64,000 bases of DNA from Histoplasma ohiense (GCA_017607445.1 JAEVHH010000005.1:1307001-1371000), one strand, 5' to 3'; numbered from the stretch's first letter, positions 21,480 through 33,619 are shown. Program-made: numbers and translations. Notes: generated by a model not told the origin, from the sequence alone.

Positions 21480-24400
21480 GATACATCATTCAGCTCACAA
21501 TGACAGTCATAAGTATGAAAAATTGATGCAAAAATGCCTTAAGCTTCACTGTCACAGTGAAACTTGCTACATCTAAAAGTCTGCAAAAAGTGCTTGTGCT
21601 AGTAGACTCTGAGTCAGAAGTGAACTGTGTCAATGAATTTTGAGCAAAGAATCACAATCTAGAAGCTACTCACTGCAAAATCAAAATAATCAAGTCAATT
21701 GATGAATGTATAATGCACTTCTTTGGAGAGTATAACATTGCAACTACTGTCACTGATCACAAAAGTAATGCACAGCAGACATCTCATTTCTTCCATGCAA
21801 TGAAGATGAAGAACTACAGTTTTGTATTAGAATTTCCTTGATTAAGACAAACAAATCCTCTTATAGATTGATCAGATGAATAATTCTTCTTTAGAAGCTC
21901 TGAAGATGAACAACAGTCTCAAATTATTTCTGAACAAGATGTTCTAGCTGAAGTTCTCACAGAAGCTAGAGTAGAAATGCTTGTAGTATTATCTACAGAA
22001 TGTTCAAAAGACTCAAAGCATGCTTCATATATATTCTCAGCTGTGTATTCAGACTTGCCAATCAGTCCACTCAATTATGTCATGCCATACACACATATCT
22101 TCTCAGAAGAAGCTGCTATAAGTGTGAAAAGATCAGAAGAGATGAAACATCACATAGATCTCAAGTCTGATGCACAATCTTCATTTATATCAATATACAA
22201 TCTCTCTGAAACTGAGTTAGTCATTCTAAGAGAATATTTAAAAAATGCATTAGATAAAGAGTGGATACAACTGTTCAGTAGCTCAGCTGATGCACTGATT
22301 CTCTTTGTTTCAAAAAAAAATGATGGACTCTGTCTTTGTGTAGACTATCAAGGGTTAAATTGAATCATCATCAAGAACTGATATCCTCTATCTCTAATAA
22401 GTGAATTACTTGATAGACTTTCAAAAGTCAAGGTATTCACTAAGCTGAACCTTCAAGATGTCTATCACCACATACTTATAGTGGCAAAAGACTGTTGAAA
22501 GACAGTCTTTAGAATGAGATATGAACATTTTGAATATGTAGTTATATCATTTGAACTAGCTAATGCTTCAGTGACATTTCAAGCATACATTAACAATACC
22601 TTGTCTGATTTGTTGGATATATGTTGCATTGTCTATTTGGACAACATTCTCATATTCTCCAATTCAAAGCAGAAACATAAAGTGTATGTTACTAAGATGC
22701 TAGAATGTCTTGAGTATGTGAATCTATTTGCAAAACTCTTTAAGTGTGAATTTGAAGTGGATAAGATCTCATTTCTGAGGTTTGTTATAGATACAAATGA
22801 TGTTGAGATGGAGTTAGACAGAGTCTCCACTATTGTGAAATAATCTATATCTAAATCAATTAAAGAGGTTCAATTCTTCTTGAGCTTTGTTAATTTCTAT
22901 CAGTGATTTATTAAGTCTTTCTCCTCTATTGCAGCCCTATTATTCAAACTTACAAAAGAGAGCAAGAAGAGGGAAAGAAAAGCCACTTTTATATAGACAG
23001 AAGATGCTCAAAGCACTTTCAATGAGCTCAAATCACACTTTATGTATGCTTCTCTATTAGCTCATTTTGACTCAGCTCAGTGTATTCAGATTGAATCTGA
23101 TGCATTCACTTTTGCAGTCACTGCTATTCTGTCACAGTTGCAGAATGATGAGCACTGACATTCAGTTGTCTTCTGATTAAGAAAGTTGATTGATGCAGAA
23201 ATGTGTTATGATACTCATGATAAAGAACTCTTGACTATTGTAGCAGTATTTAAGAATTGAAGACACTATCTGAAGAGAAGTCAGTATTCAATTCAAGTCT
23301 GATCTGATCATGCCAATCTGCAGTACTTTATGATGACTAAGAAACTGAACAGATATCAGATCAGATGAATAGAAGCTTTATCTGCTTATGATTTTATATT
23401 ACTGCACCACTCTGAATCAAAGAATCCAGCTGATGAGCTCAGTCATTGCACAGACTACAGTGAGGTCTATAATGATCAAACTATGTTATCTATCCTGCAA
23501 CAGAAGCTGAAATATGGAGTTAGACTAGGCTGAAAAGCTGATATTTCTTTTCAAAATGATATTTCTTCTGATGTAGTCTGTGCACAGATCTCTAATGAGC
23601 AAAATGCTTCTTTTAATGAGTGAAAAGCACTTCATACATTGACATCTTCTATCTCTCATGTAAACTCTTCCCCTTCATTGCACATTGAGCAATATATGTC
23701 TTGGATTGCAGTCAATAAGGCTATTCTTGAGGACTCAGCATACACAGAAATGTCTGAATCCTTCATCTTATTTCTGAGTAAAACACAGAAGATTGATTCT
23801 TTTGCTGCTGAGCAAAGAGAGAAAGTAAAAGAGAAGAATATAACTGTTGCTGAAAATATACTATGGACAATTTCTGAGGATGATATATTGTATGCTGATG
23901 ATCACATGTATGTCTCTCAACAAAAGACACTCATTGATGAAATTATCAGTGCAAACCATGATGATCTGCAGAGGGGTCACTTTGGTATAAAAAAGTTCAT
24001 AGACAGCATTCAGAACAAATACTATTGGCATGAGCTAGTCAGAGATGTCAAAGATTATATATCCACTTGTAATACTTATCAAAGAGTAAAGCCAAAACAG
24101 CACAGACAATATGGAGAATTGAGTACAATTCTCTTACCATCAAATCCTTTTGAGTTCATTACTATGAATTTTATTACAGACTTGCCAGCCTCTACATTCC
24201 TTCATCAAATCTACAATGCAATTTTAGTGATTGTGGATATATATATCAAGTTTACAATCTATATTCCTTGCATCAAAAACATTACAGCTGACAAACTAGT
24301 GGAAATTGTTTATATCAAGTTCTATACAATTTACAGAGTACTCAAAAACCATATATCTGATCAAGATTTGCTGTTTACAAGCCATTATTGGTCCATCTTT

Positions 24401-25273
24401 TGTTATATGCTAGGCACACACTGAAAACTTTCAACAGCCTTTCACTCTCAAACAGATGGCCAAACAGAACAACAAAATCAAATCTTGAAACATTATCTTC
24501 AATGCTTTATCAACTATCATCAAGATGACTGAGCACACTGACTACTGTTAGTGCAGTTTGTTTACAATACCTCTCAACATGTCTCTACTGAAATGACACC
24601 CACAGAAGCCTTAATGGGATATCAATCTGATTTAAAAATTAATGTCAGCAAATCATCACAACCAGTCATCATACATGCTGCTAGCTGTGTGAAACATATC
24701 AAGAAAACATGCCATAAACTCATTGAGAATCTACAAAAGATGCAACAAGCACAGAAAACCTATTATAATACAAAACATAAGCCTCAACAATTTAAAATAG
24801 ATGACTATATCATGCTCAATGCAAAAAATCTCTGATTGCTGCACCCAGTTCACAAACTCAATTATAAATATGTTGAATCCTTCAAGATTCTGAATACCAT
24901 CAGAAAACAAGTGTACAAACTAGAACTGTCATCTTTATATAGAAACATCCATTCTGTATTCCACATATCTTTACTGAAGCCATACAACTGCAGAAATGGA
25001 GCTCTATCAGAACCAGAACTGAAACTTATCAACAGCAAAGAAGAATATCAAATTGAAGAAATTCTTGAAAAACAACAATGAAAAAACAAATCTTCAGAAT
25101 ATCTTGTGAGATGAACAGGTTGAAGTTCTAGTGATGATATATGAAAATCAGAAGAAAATATATTGAACACTCAGATATTTGAAATCTTTCTTGAACAAGA
25201 AAATGAACAACAAATACAAAATCAACATACTTTCAAACATCAAAAGCACAAACATCAAGTTGAAAGATACTAG
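21473..25273 (+). pseudogene. B1 pol: protease, RT, RNase H, integrase, chromodomain
   Basis: One frame from the slippery site to TAG 25271-25273. The protease active site at 21602-21619 reads V-D-S-E-S-E. RT contains V-Y-L-D-N-I-L-I-F (about 22630-22660). RNase H is at about 23040-23420. The integrase is the best kept part: a 261-codon open frame (23639-24424) includes H-x-H (about 23960-23985) and a zinc site where the last C-x2-C has become C-N-T-Y (24070). The catalytic Asp is in M-N-F-I-T-D near 24165-24182, the second Asp is in S-D-Q-D near 24356, and the Glu is in T-D-G-Q-T-E near 24460. A chromodomain (about 25040-25160) closes it. RT, RNase H and chromodomain carry TGA stops. Confidence 0.87.
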
Positions 25274-25316
25274 AAGCACAAATCTTAAATTGAAAAATAC
25301 TAGAAGCACAAATCTC
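25245..25316 (+). repeat. Short tandem repeat at the end of B1 pol
   Basis: Two to three copies of a unit of about 31 bp with the core gatactagaagcacaaatct. They lie at the pol stop; the TAG inside the repeat is the stop itself. Confidence 0.6.
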
Positions 25317-25752
25317 ACTCAAACTCCAATCAAATACATTCTTTTTAAAAGGATTTTATCAGAGAAAAGGGAAAAAAGAAAAAAATTCAATTTGGGTATA
25401 ATAAATACAAAAAAATAAAACATACAAGCAAGGAAAAAACAAAGAAAATGAATTCTAAGAAAAGTCTAAAGACTCTCAGTTCATTCACTCTCATCTCATC
25501 TTTCATCTCTCACTTTCTCTTCTTTCTTTCATCATTCTTCTCATTTCTTTCCTCTGCCACCCTCACTCAATACATCTTCTGGTATTTGTAAATTATCAGC
25601 ACTCATTTTGAGTGCAGAGATATAAACAAATGTCTATTTCACAAGACATTTGTCTTCTCACATCTCTTCTCCCTCATCAACCTACTCATTCTTCAGCACA
25701 TTCAATGAAGAAAGACATTTTCTCTCATCTTCTTCTCCCACTTCTTCATCAT
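25274..25752 (+). other. B1 pol to antisense-gene spacer
   Basis: AT-rich sequence with long runs of tct/ttc on the plus strand. I see no clear gene. The minus-strand reading is the likely 3' part of the antisense gene and is broken by stops. Confidence 0.4.
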
Positions 25753-26442
25753 TCAGAGCACCCTCTCCCTCTGCTTCATCAACATCAGTGATAAATTGAC
25801 AAAGAAAGCAGGCATCATGAGCACTGCTACAGTCATCAGCATCTCCACAATCTTCTTCATTGACTCTTCAGTCAACTCCTTCTTCACCAATTCTTTCTCA
25901 ATCAATCTCTTCACCACAGAGCCTCTGAAGCTCATCACTTTCAAAATTCTTATATTCTTCTTCACATCCTTCTCTTTCTCTAACATCTCTGTTCTGGAAG
26001 AATCAGATATAACCACAGTCTTCAAAACCTGCATCTCTGCAGACTCAGCCACCACCCAGTGCTGAAATCATAGAGCATTCATCTCTGCCCTGCTCTGAGC
26101 AGACAGCATCACCAGACAAAATGCATTCAATTGTTTTATCAAACAATGAAGATGACTTTTGTGGCTGGCCATGTCCTCCCCAGCCATCACCCCTGTGAAG
26201 ATAAACACTCACCCATGCATGATGCACCTCAGAAGAGGTGTATCACACATCTAGCATCATTATCAGTATATCAACATTGCTAAGAACAAGAATTAAAGAG
26301 AATTACTCACAGATTTGCAGAATTTCTCTGCAGAGGCACAAGCCTCACAATGCTTTCAGATATTTGACCTCAACACACATCAAAAATCAATGTTCTCAAG
26401 TCTGAGAGCACAATGTTCACACAGAATCTGACTGTTGTGCAT
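25753..26442 (-). pseudogene. B1 antisense gene: six-cysteine putative zinc protein, degraded
   Basis: This gene is on the strand opposite to B1 gag-pol, between pol and the 3' LTR. The ATG at 26440-26442 opens exon 1 (26311-26442), which reads C-x2-C-x10-C-x9-C-x2-C-x6-C with two TGA codons. A GTGAGT donor (from 26310) falls two codons after the last Cys, exactly as in A and D. Possible acceptors are at 26280 (31 nt, probably too short), 26251 (60 nt) or near 26196 (about 115 nt); I cannot choose. Downstream, a 100-codon frame (25753-26055) is rich in K, E, L and V and could form a coiled coil. The link between the parts is uncertain. The function is unknown. Confidence 0.55.
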
Positions 26443-26998
26443 CACATGATTAGAGCTAGAGCAATATAACAAGTGAACAGTGAATGGCACTATACAGAAA
26501 CAAGCTAGTGGCACACATGATCACACTAATAACACCACTGACAAGAACCACCAGCAATAATATGCAATAAGCATCAGCAAGAAAACAACTTACTTAAAAT
26601 CAGAATATCTGAGAGAGCTCATTTCAAAAAAAGAGGGAAGGAAGAGAGAGAATCAATGAAAATTTAAAAACTGATGAAAATTTAAAAATTTTTATTGAAA
26701 ATAAAAAATTGCAGCAGGATGAGAAAAAGCTTTGATGATGATCAAGTTAAAAAAGAAGAGAAATCTTCAAGAGAAAAGAAATTCTTTTTGCTTCTCTATA
26801 TGCAATCTCTGGCAACCAAAGAATTCATCAATTCCACTTCATTAGAAAATCAATAACAACGTGTATACAAGCTATCTAGGGGATGCGATTGATATACTGC
26901 TATCAACAAGCAGAACTTACAATATGAGAATGCAATTATCTACTAGCAAGCAATCTATACAATCACTGAGAGCAGCTCTTATAAAAAAGAGAGGCAAT
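26443..26998. other. B1 region between antisense gene and 3' LTR
   Basis: 556 AT-rich bases with no gene that I can support. It would contain the promoter of the antisense gene and, next to the LTR, the purine run ataaaaaagagaggcaat that acts as polypurine tract. Confidence 0.45.
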
Positions 26999-27269
26999 TG
27001 TAATACACTCATTTATTATTTTCTTATTATCTTCACTTATTCTTACCTCTTTCCATTATACTCTCACTACCGCTATTTCTATATGTATATATATATCAAT
27101 GTATGTATTTCACACATCTTCTTTCTCTTTCTTTTCTTTCTTAGTGATTAGCTACACTACACTATGTTATGCTACTATACTATATTGCTTTACAATATAT
27201 TACTATTATCTCTGTTACGCTATAAACTATCTTCTACTGTTACTCTTCACACTGTCACTACACCTCACA
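26999..27269 (+). repeat. B1 3' LTR (271 bp)
   Basis: TGTAATACACTC...CACCTCACA, the same length as the 5' copy and very similar; most differences are CpG-type. Confidence 0.93.
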
Positions 27270-27728
27270 TAGAGGACTGAGTAATGCTGTGTGCAAAAAA
27301 TATATCCATCTTGCAACTCTCACTCAAACTAGATCATTGATTTTTAGATCTCTTTCAAATAATTGATATCCACAGTATGCAGATGTACAAACTGAAACTT
27401 ATACTGTAATATAAAGAAATTCATCTTATATTTCATATTTCCCTTCTCAAACCATATCACATGTGTGACAGACAAATCCTGCAAGCAGAACTGATAATTA
27501 TAGACACACAAGAGAAATAAAAAGTTGAAGCTATATTAGATAAACATCAGTACCACAGTCAAACACAATATCTTGTCAAATGAAAAGATTATACAGACAC
27601 AGATAATTCTTGAAAATCTGAGGAAAACTTGATGAACAGTCAGAAGTACTTGAAACAGTTTAATAAAATCTATCAGAAATCAGTCAGTAAACAAAAACAA
27701 AGAAGACAATGATAACTGTTGAATATAT

Positions 27729-28879
27729 TTATTTCACTCAGAGATTAAAAAACAGATCTGTCTCAGCTTGATCAGTGTCATTTGAGAAATTGTCATCAAG
27801 ACAAATCTGCTTATTATCTCAGATTTTCTCAATTGATGAAGCACAATGTTTCAATGATGACTTGGAAGCTGTGATCAGCAATGTAACCACTGAGATCTCA
27901 TCAATCACTGTTTCAGTCAGAGTCTCAGAAGAATCATCTTGTTGAATCTCTCAGATCTTCACAGCAAAAAATCTAACTGCCACAGTTACAGTGCTCTGCA
28001 AAATATTAACATTCAAAGTGTTCACATCAGTGACAATTAAATCCTCAGCAGTGTTGATAACTGTCTGAGTCAATTCAACAGCATCCACTGACATCTAATA
28101 GAAAGTTAATATTATATACTGTAAAAACATCTGTTTTGAATAATAACTTACTGAAATGCAGATGTGCTTTGTCACTGAGCAGTGCTTGCATTTTTTGCAT
28201 CAATTCTCAGCAGACTCACAATGATGATGAGGGGATGTTGTCAAATATTGAATACAATGACAGCAATATACTGCTGTGTTTCTTTCTAACATTTCAACAG
28301 AATCATCTGCTTCCTCATCTTCATCTATATTATCAGTCAACTCAAATAATGTACCAAGATCTTGACCCAGTAAGGATGATACTGATGTAATAGCAGAATG
28401 TGAAAACACACTTTCTGAAATGCTGCTATGATTGAATGCCACACTCTGCTGTGACAACAGATCATCAGAATCTATATAGAATTCTAGAACCTCATCTACA
28501 TTCTTGTAGATCTGCACATCAAGTACAAACCTTGCAACAGCAGTTTGATATGTGGCAAATCTCTCATCTGAAACTTCATTAGAGAGCAGCATCTTGTGAA
28601 ATTCATTGATCAAAGATTGACTGATTTTGTGAAAGTACTCAGACATCTATAATCTGTTAGTACTCTTAACAATCTCAGTTTAAGAAAACTTACAGCAGCA
28701 CAACTTCTATTTGATATATAGCAGATGTGACAGCATATTCATTCATTGTTCACAAAGCAAGAATATACTGAAGGATTCTGCAACCTCTCCAGACAACCCA
28801 AGCAAATGCTCTTGATGGCAGACAGCATATCACCCTTCATAGACTTCAAATCAGCAATGGAAACAGCTGGTTCTGACAT
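27729..28879 (-). pseudogene. A1 antisense gene: protein with two six-cysteine modules, three exons
   Basis: This gene is on the strand opposite to A1 pol, tail to tail with it. Exon 1 is 28694-28879, intron 28647-28693 (47 nt), exon 2 28152-28646, intron 28095-28151 (57 nt), exon 3 27729-28094. Exon 1 holds C-x2-C-x11-C-x8-C-x2-C-x6-C. Exon 2 holds an acidic middle and, at its end, C-x2-C-x11-C-x9-C-x2-C-x6-C. Each module is followed after two codons by GTAAGT. Exon 3 codes for a V/T/D-rich helical tail with no recognised domain. About five in-frame TGA codons are present. The same three-exon layout with equal intron lengths is seen in A2 and A3. Zinc binding is inferred from the Cys spacing; the role is unknown. 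Confidence 0.7.
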
Positions 28880-29289
28880 TCTATCATAACTTTAATCAGT
28901 ACCAAGACCTTGTTCAAAGAAGGAGGAGAAGCAAAAAGCAAAAGCAACAAGAAAGAAAAACAGATGTTGAAGATTGGAATCAATATTACAATATTGATCA
29001 AAGAGATTGCAACAACACAAAACTCAACCCAAAATGGAAAACACAATCATGCAATCAAAACTTCGAATTTTGCAATAAAAATTGCATAGAAAGATACAGT
29101 GTACTTTATTTGATAAATTGATGTATTCTTTTTTAATAAAAAATTGTTAGTGGTGATGTTGGTGATGATTTTCAGTGGAGTGTGATTTTTGATGTAAAAG
29201 TCAAAGAAAAGAGATTCAGAAGTTGTGTCTAAATTGTGATTGAACTGCATTGACACTGAAGATGGAAAAACATTCTTCTGAAACAGCAA
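28846..29289 (-). pseudogene. A1 small antisense frame with predicted membrane segments
   Basis: A frame just upstream of the six-cysteine gene on the same strand. A TGA near 29047 splits it; A2 has TGG there. The shared start is M-Q-F-N-H (about 29250). A short polar N-terminus is followed by two or three hydrophobic stretches ending in a Leu run, as expected for membrane segments. The same frame is open in A2 and A3. The strand is T-rich, which by itself gives hydrophobic codons and few stops, so coding is not certain. It could also be an upstream exon of the six-cysteine gene. Confidence 0.4.
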
Positions 29290-29429
29290 TACTTCAGAAT
29301 TAATCTCAACAATTAATTCAGCTCAATTCTGTGAACTCTATACAATATTAACCACACAGCACATGTTACAAACTTTGCATGTTGCAGTAAGAAGTTCTGA
29401 GGACCAGATCTTTGAAAAAGAAAGATAAT
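29290..29429. other. A1 end region before the 3' LTR
   Basis: Short non-coding stretch ending in the purine tract tttgaaaaagaaagataat directly before the LTR. It should also carry the start of the antisense transcript. Confidence 0.5.
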
Positions 29430-29700
29430 TGTAATAGATGCAACAGAGATATCTATATTAGAAAATAGCTATATGGTGATAGAAGAACACAGAACACATC
29501 AGAATTAATGAGAAGAGGCATAGCACACAGCATCATAGGCAGCTGTAGCACATGGAGGTCGCCTATATAATGCTCACTGATATCTGTAGATATTAGAAGA
29601 TCAGTGATTAACTTTGAATAATAGAGATTGCTACCTTCTTAACATTCTATGTGTGTACTTCACACTACTCCCATAATTATACCTACAACCATCTCTTACA
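29430..29700 (+). repeat. A1 3' LTR (271 bp)
   Basis: TGTAATAGATG...CTCTTACA, aligned without gaps to the 5' LTR. Differences are mostly CG in one and TG or CA in the other. Confidence 0.93.
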
Positions 29701-32700
29701 TAAATAATAACAGAATGTTGACCAGTAGTGACTGGTAAACAACTTATCCCTATCAGATATGATAGATGAAGGTGAATCATAATTGCTTAGAATAGCATCT
29801 ATGAACAACTCTGCAAAATCAGAAGCAGTAATTGAAGTCATGCAAGGAAAGTACTTAGCTAGTTTAGTATAGCAGTTCAGTATGATCAAAATACTATCAT
29901 AGATGATTCCCTTTCAAATTACTGGTGATAATTCAATGATGAAATTCATAGCAAGAGAACTAAACAGTCTAGTAGGCATGGGAATTTTGGCAAGTTGTCT
30001 GTATGGTTTATGCCTCTTAGCTTTAACATGCTGGCAGATATCACACTCTCTGACATACATTTCAACATCTTTTCAGAGTGTATTTCAGTAATATTTGCAA
30101 TGTAGAAGCTCTAAAATTCTGACAATATCAAAGTGATCTGCTCAGAGATCATTATGATGTATTTGTAATAACTTCTGAGTGATTGCTTTGCTAGAGGGAA
30201 TGTAGATAGCATGATTGCAATGTAGAAGTTCATAATCTTCATCTACTCATCAGATGATCAAAGAATCTTCAGAGATATTGAAGACTTCTCTAAGAGTTTC
30301 AGACTCTGCACTATTCTCAACTTCTTGACTTCAAGTTACAGTAAAGATGTCCCTCTTCTGTAATTCTTTAATGAAGTCTAGAAGCTGATTAGTAGGTGGT
30401 TCATGATCTGTTTCATCCTCAGCAGCTTTTATTACTGCTAGATGTGGCACAAGAAGTTCATAACCTTCAGTGTCAGTTTCAAAGAAACCTTGGAAACAAG
30501 AATACTCTGCAGAACAATCTGAGCTTTTCTGTATTGAAGATGATTCAGTATCTACTAAGCTGTTCTGATCAGAGTCATGAAGTCTCTGATGGATTTTTTT
30601 CTGTAGAATCAGCAGCATTGACAGTTTTGAGTCTACATTCTCAGAGGAAATAACATAGTTCAGACATCTTGAAGATGGATCAGCAGGGTTTAGCTGTTCT
30701 GATCAATAGATTATATAGAAATCATAAGCAGATAGCTCTTCTGCTCAATGTGTCTGATGATTGTTCAAGCTTTTGATACTAAGGAAGTATTTCAGATTAT
30801 CATGGTTGATTATGATCTGAATTGGATATGAATTGCCTTGCAGATAGTGTTGCCAGTGGTGAAATGATGCCACTATGGTCAGAAGTTTCAAATCATGGAT
30901 GTCATAGTTTCTAGAAGCTTCAGAAAGCTTCTGTGAAAAGAATGCAATGAGTCTCCACTCTTTTCTTTGAGTAGACATCAAATTATCTATATCTTTGCTT
31001 CATTCTGATGCTATTTTCATAGCTTCTTGATAGGTTTCTGGTACTGGTTTTAGATGTTGAGATAGAATACCAGCAATTCCATTCTTGCTTGCATTCATTT
31101 CAACTTGAGTTTCCTTCTGTGAATCATAATGAATCAGTAGAATAGCTTGTGCAAATGCTTCTTTCAAATTTACAAAAGCTTTTCTTGCTGAATCACTAAG
31201 TTGGAACTTAGTTTGCTTATCTGTAGTATTTCAAAGGAGATCTGTAAGAGGTGCAGCTATCTGTGAAAAAGCATATATGAATCTGTGATAAAAGTTCACA
31301 AATTCTATGAAAACTTGAATATCACAGACATCTTTAGATTCCAGCCAATTTAGAATAGTTTCGACTCAGTTGCGATCCATGGCTATACCAGTAGGTGATA
31401 CAATATAGCCAAGAAATTCAACCTCAGTAGTGAAAAAGATGCATTTGCTTTTCTTAGCATAAAGTTGATATTTTTGTAAGTGTTCAAAGATTAATCAGAG
31501 GTGTTTCATATGATCTTCAGTATTTTGAGAATAGATAAGAATGTCATCAAGATAAACAATGCAACAGATATCAACTAGACCTTTCAGCACTTCATTGATA
31601 TAAGATTGAAATGTAGCAGAAGCATTACAGAGCTCCATAGACATAACTCAGAATTCATAGCTGCTGTATTGAGTTTGAAACACTGTTTTCCATTCATCTT
31701 CTTCTGCTATTCATATATGGTAGTAGGCATCTTGAAGATCTATTTTAGAGAAGATGATAGCACTCTGTAATCAATCTAACATTTCTTCAATATGAGGGAT
31801 TGAATATCAATCCTTTATAGTTATCTTGTTAAGGCCTCAATAATCTATGCAAAGGTGTAGAGTTCCATTCTTTTTCTTTGTGAATACAATAGATGCAGCA
31901 GCAGAGCTCTTTGTAGAACAAATCCACTGCTGTGACAGCATTTCTTCTAGATATTTGCATAAGACATCTAGTTCTGCTATTGAGAGGTTGTATAAAGGTT
32001 CATAAGGGGGTTCCTTTCCATCTTGCAATTGAATATGATGTGATATGATGGAGTTCTCATTCAACTTGGCTGCTGCTTCAGCAGAAAAGATATCTTTAAA
32101 TTCAGTTAAGAGATCTTGTAGATTTTGAGATAAAGTAGTTTCATTAATAGAACATAGTCATTCCAAAGAAGATTCAGTATTGCTGTTTCAAAAGTAGAGT
32201 GATGTTGTAGATGTTTCTTGCATAGAATGGATAAATTCTTCTGGTTCTGTTATTTCAATTCTAGTATCTCCAATTCGATATCACCATAATAATGCTTTCC
32301 AATCAATTAAAGGATTGACTGTTTGTAATCATGGAAGATCTAGATAAAGATCTTCATCTGCTAGATTAACAGAATGAAAGCTAAATTTGCTTGCTTGAGT
32401 TTCATCTAGCCCATCAGTGGCTCTATGAGTAGCATTAACAATGCCATATCAATATCCTCATTGTTCATCAGAATATTGCACTTGAGATGGTGGTTCAATC
32501 TGTTTTCATTCTTTAGAAGTAGTGTAAGTATGAGAGATATAATTGAAATCTGCTTCAGAATCAACTAGGCATTGAATCGGCTCAGAATCATTAGAGATGT
32601 CTAGTTGAATAGTGATGTACATACAGAATCTATCATCTAGTCACTCCTCATCATTCTGAGTTTCAATGATATGAGCTATCACAGGTGTGGGTTTTGATTT

Positions 32701-33567
32701 GTCTGTGGTTTGAGTTTGTTTTTTCTTCTTATTACAATTCTTAAGAAGATGACCTGCCTCTCCACAGAATAGACAAAGATTATTATTCATGCAGCATTGA
32801 CATTTCTCTATGGTAAGCTTTTCAGCTGAGATTAGATTCTGTTGAGCCTTTGAAAAAGAGCTGTCAGAGAACCACTTAATTTCATGTTTGTTATCACTCT
32901 TCTGATATCTATTTTGTGAAGAGGATTCTTGTTTGTTGTTACTTCTTCTAGCATGACTTCTATTAACAGCTTGAATTCAAGCAACTAGTGCAATCAATTC
33001 AGCTTGATTGATAGAAGAATCATGATGAGTTTGAATTTGATCTTGTATTGTTGATGGTAATTTAGCAAAGAATAATTGAGCAAATAGTTCTTCTATATTG
33101 GTTGCTAGATCATTGTGAATCTCATTAAATCTGGAGGCAAATTGTTGAACTGATTGATTCAGTGGTTGCTTTAATTCTTCAAAGTGAATCACTGCTATAA
33201 AGCCGCAGTTGCAGACATCCTTCAGGTCATTGTGCAGAAATTCCTTAAAGTCCTTTCATGAGAAAGATTGATTTAATCTTTCAAGCTCTCTCTCTTTAGT
33301 AGCTCAAGTAGTTTTGATTGTTTTTCATAACCATTTCAAAGCATAAATGATCTTGACTTCATCAGTATTGTATTGAGTTGAGTTCAACTTATATATGCAT
33401 TTGAGAGCTCTTATGAATATATGATATTCATGTAGATTGCTGCCATAATAGGCAGATGGATCAGCAAGTCAAATTTCCCACTGATTAGCTGAGGCAGATA
33501 TTGCAGATGCTGCTAGCTCAACAACTGCTGATTGAGAAGTATTCAAGAGTGGATCAGCCTCAGACAT
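29701..33567 (-). pseudogene. D gag-pol fused frame: gag, protease, RT, RNase H, integrase N-part
   Basis: Starts at ATG 33565-33567. Together with 14242-15099 it makes one frame of exactly 1574 codons with no gag/pol shift and no indel, interrupted only by TGA codons (mostly where Trp, Arg or Gln is expected). Order: gag capsid (about 32980-33560), zinc knuckle C-x2-C-x4-H-x4-C (32733-32774), protease with V-D-S-E (near 32555), RT with an intact V-Y-L-D-D-I-L-I-Y (about 31533-31567), RNase H (about 30745-31060), and integrase with the zinc-site C-D-I-C near 30030-30045. A1 splits the gene in the integrase core. A fused gag-pol is known from several gypsy lineages. Confidence 0.88.
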
Positions 33568-33619
33568 GATGATTAGAATACTCAATTCTTGAAGAGGTAA
33601 GGGATTGAGTGGATCAAAC
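33568..33619 (-). promoter_or_regulatory. D leader and primer-binding region
   Basis: The 52-base leader between 5' LTR and gag. On the minus strand it begins gTTTGATCCACTCAATCCC, similar to the B leader (gTTTCTAATCACTCAATC). It is the expected place of the primer-binding site, but it lacks the TGG start that pairs with a tRNA CCA end. Confidence 0.45.

Larger units (their letters stand above)
19830..27269 (+). mobile_element. B1: complete family B chromovirus (7.4 kb)
   Basis: Two 271-bp LTRs with a perfect TAGAG duplication (19825-19829, 27270-27274). Removing it restores the A pol sequence seen uninterrupted in A2 at 45285-45300. It is the innermost element of the C5/D/A1/B1 stack and therefore one of the youngest insertions. 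Confidence 0.96.
16472..27712 (+). pseudogene. A1 pol (16472-19829 joined to 27275-27712)
   Basis: One frame, -1 relative to gag, interrupted only by B1. Protease near 16650 reads V-N-S-D (ancestral D-S-G lost). RT lies at about 17170-17800 with A-Y-L-D-N in place of Y-L-D-D. RNase H is at about 18060-18420. Integrase follows with an intact H-H-C-C zinc site (H near 18984 and 19008, C-D-V-C at 19097-19108), then S-M-D-F-I-E near 19190 and G-Q-T-E near 19485. After B1 the frame continues into the integrase tail and a chromodomain (about 27510-27660), with a stop at 27710-27712. Many TGA codons break it. It ends 17 bases from the stop of the antisense gene. Confidence 0.85.
15105..29700 (+). 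mobile_element. A1: complete family A chromovirus, split by B1
   Basis: Two 271-bp LTRs (15105-15375, 29430-29700) are flanked by a perfect TAAAT duplication (15100-15104, 29701-29705). Order: LTR, gag, pol, antisense accessory genes, LTR. B1 (19830-27269) is inserted near the end of pol. It sits inside the integrase region of D. Confidence 0.95.

Noticed and set aside
26196..26215. 20-nt GTGAGT...CACAG intron in the B1 antisense gene (minus strand)
   Set aside because: Far shorter than any spliceosomal intron expected in fungi; the acceptor may belong to a longer intron beginning at 26310.
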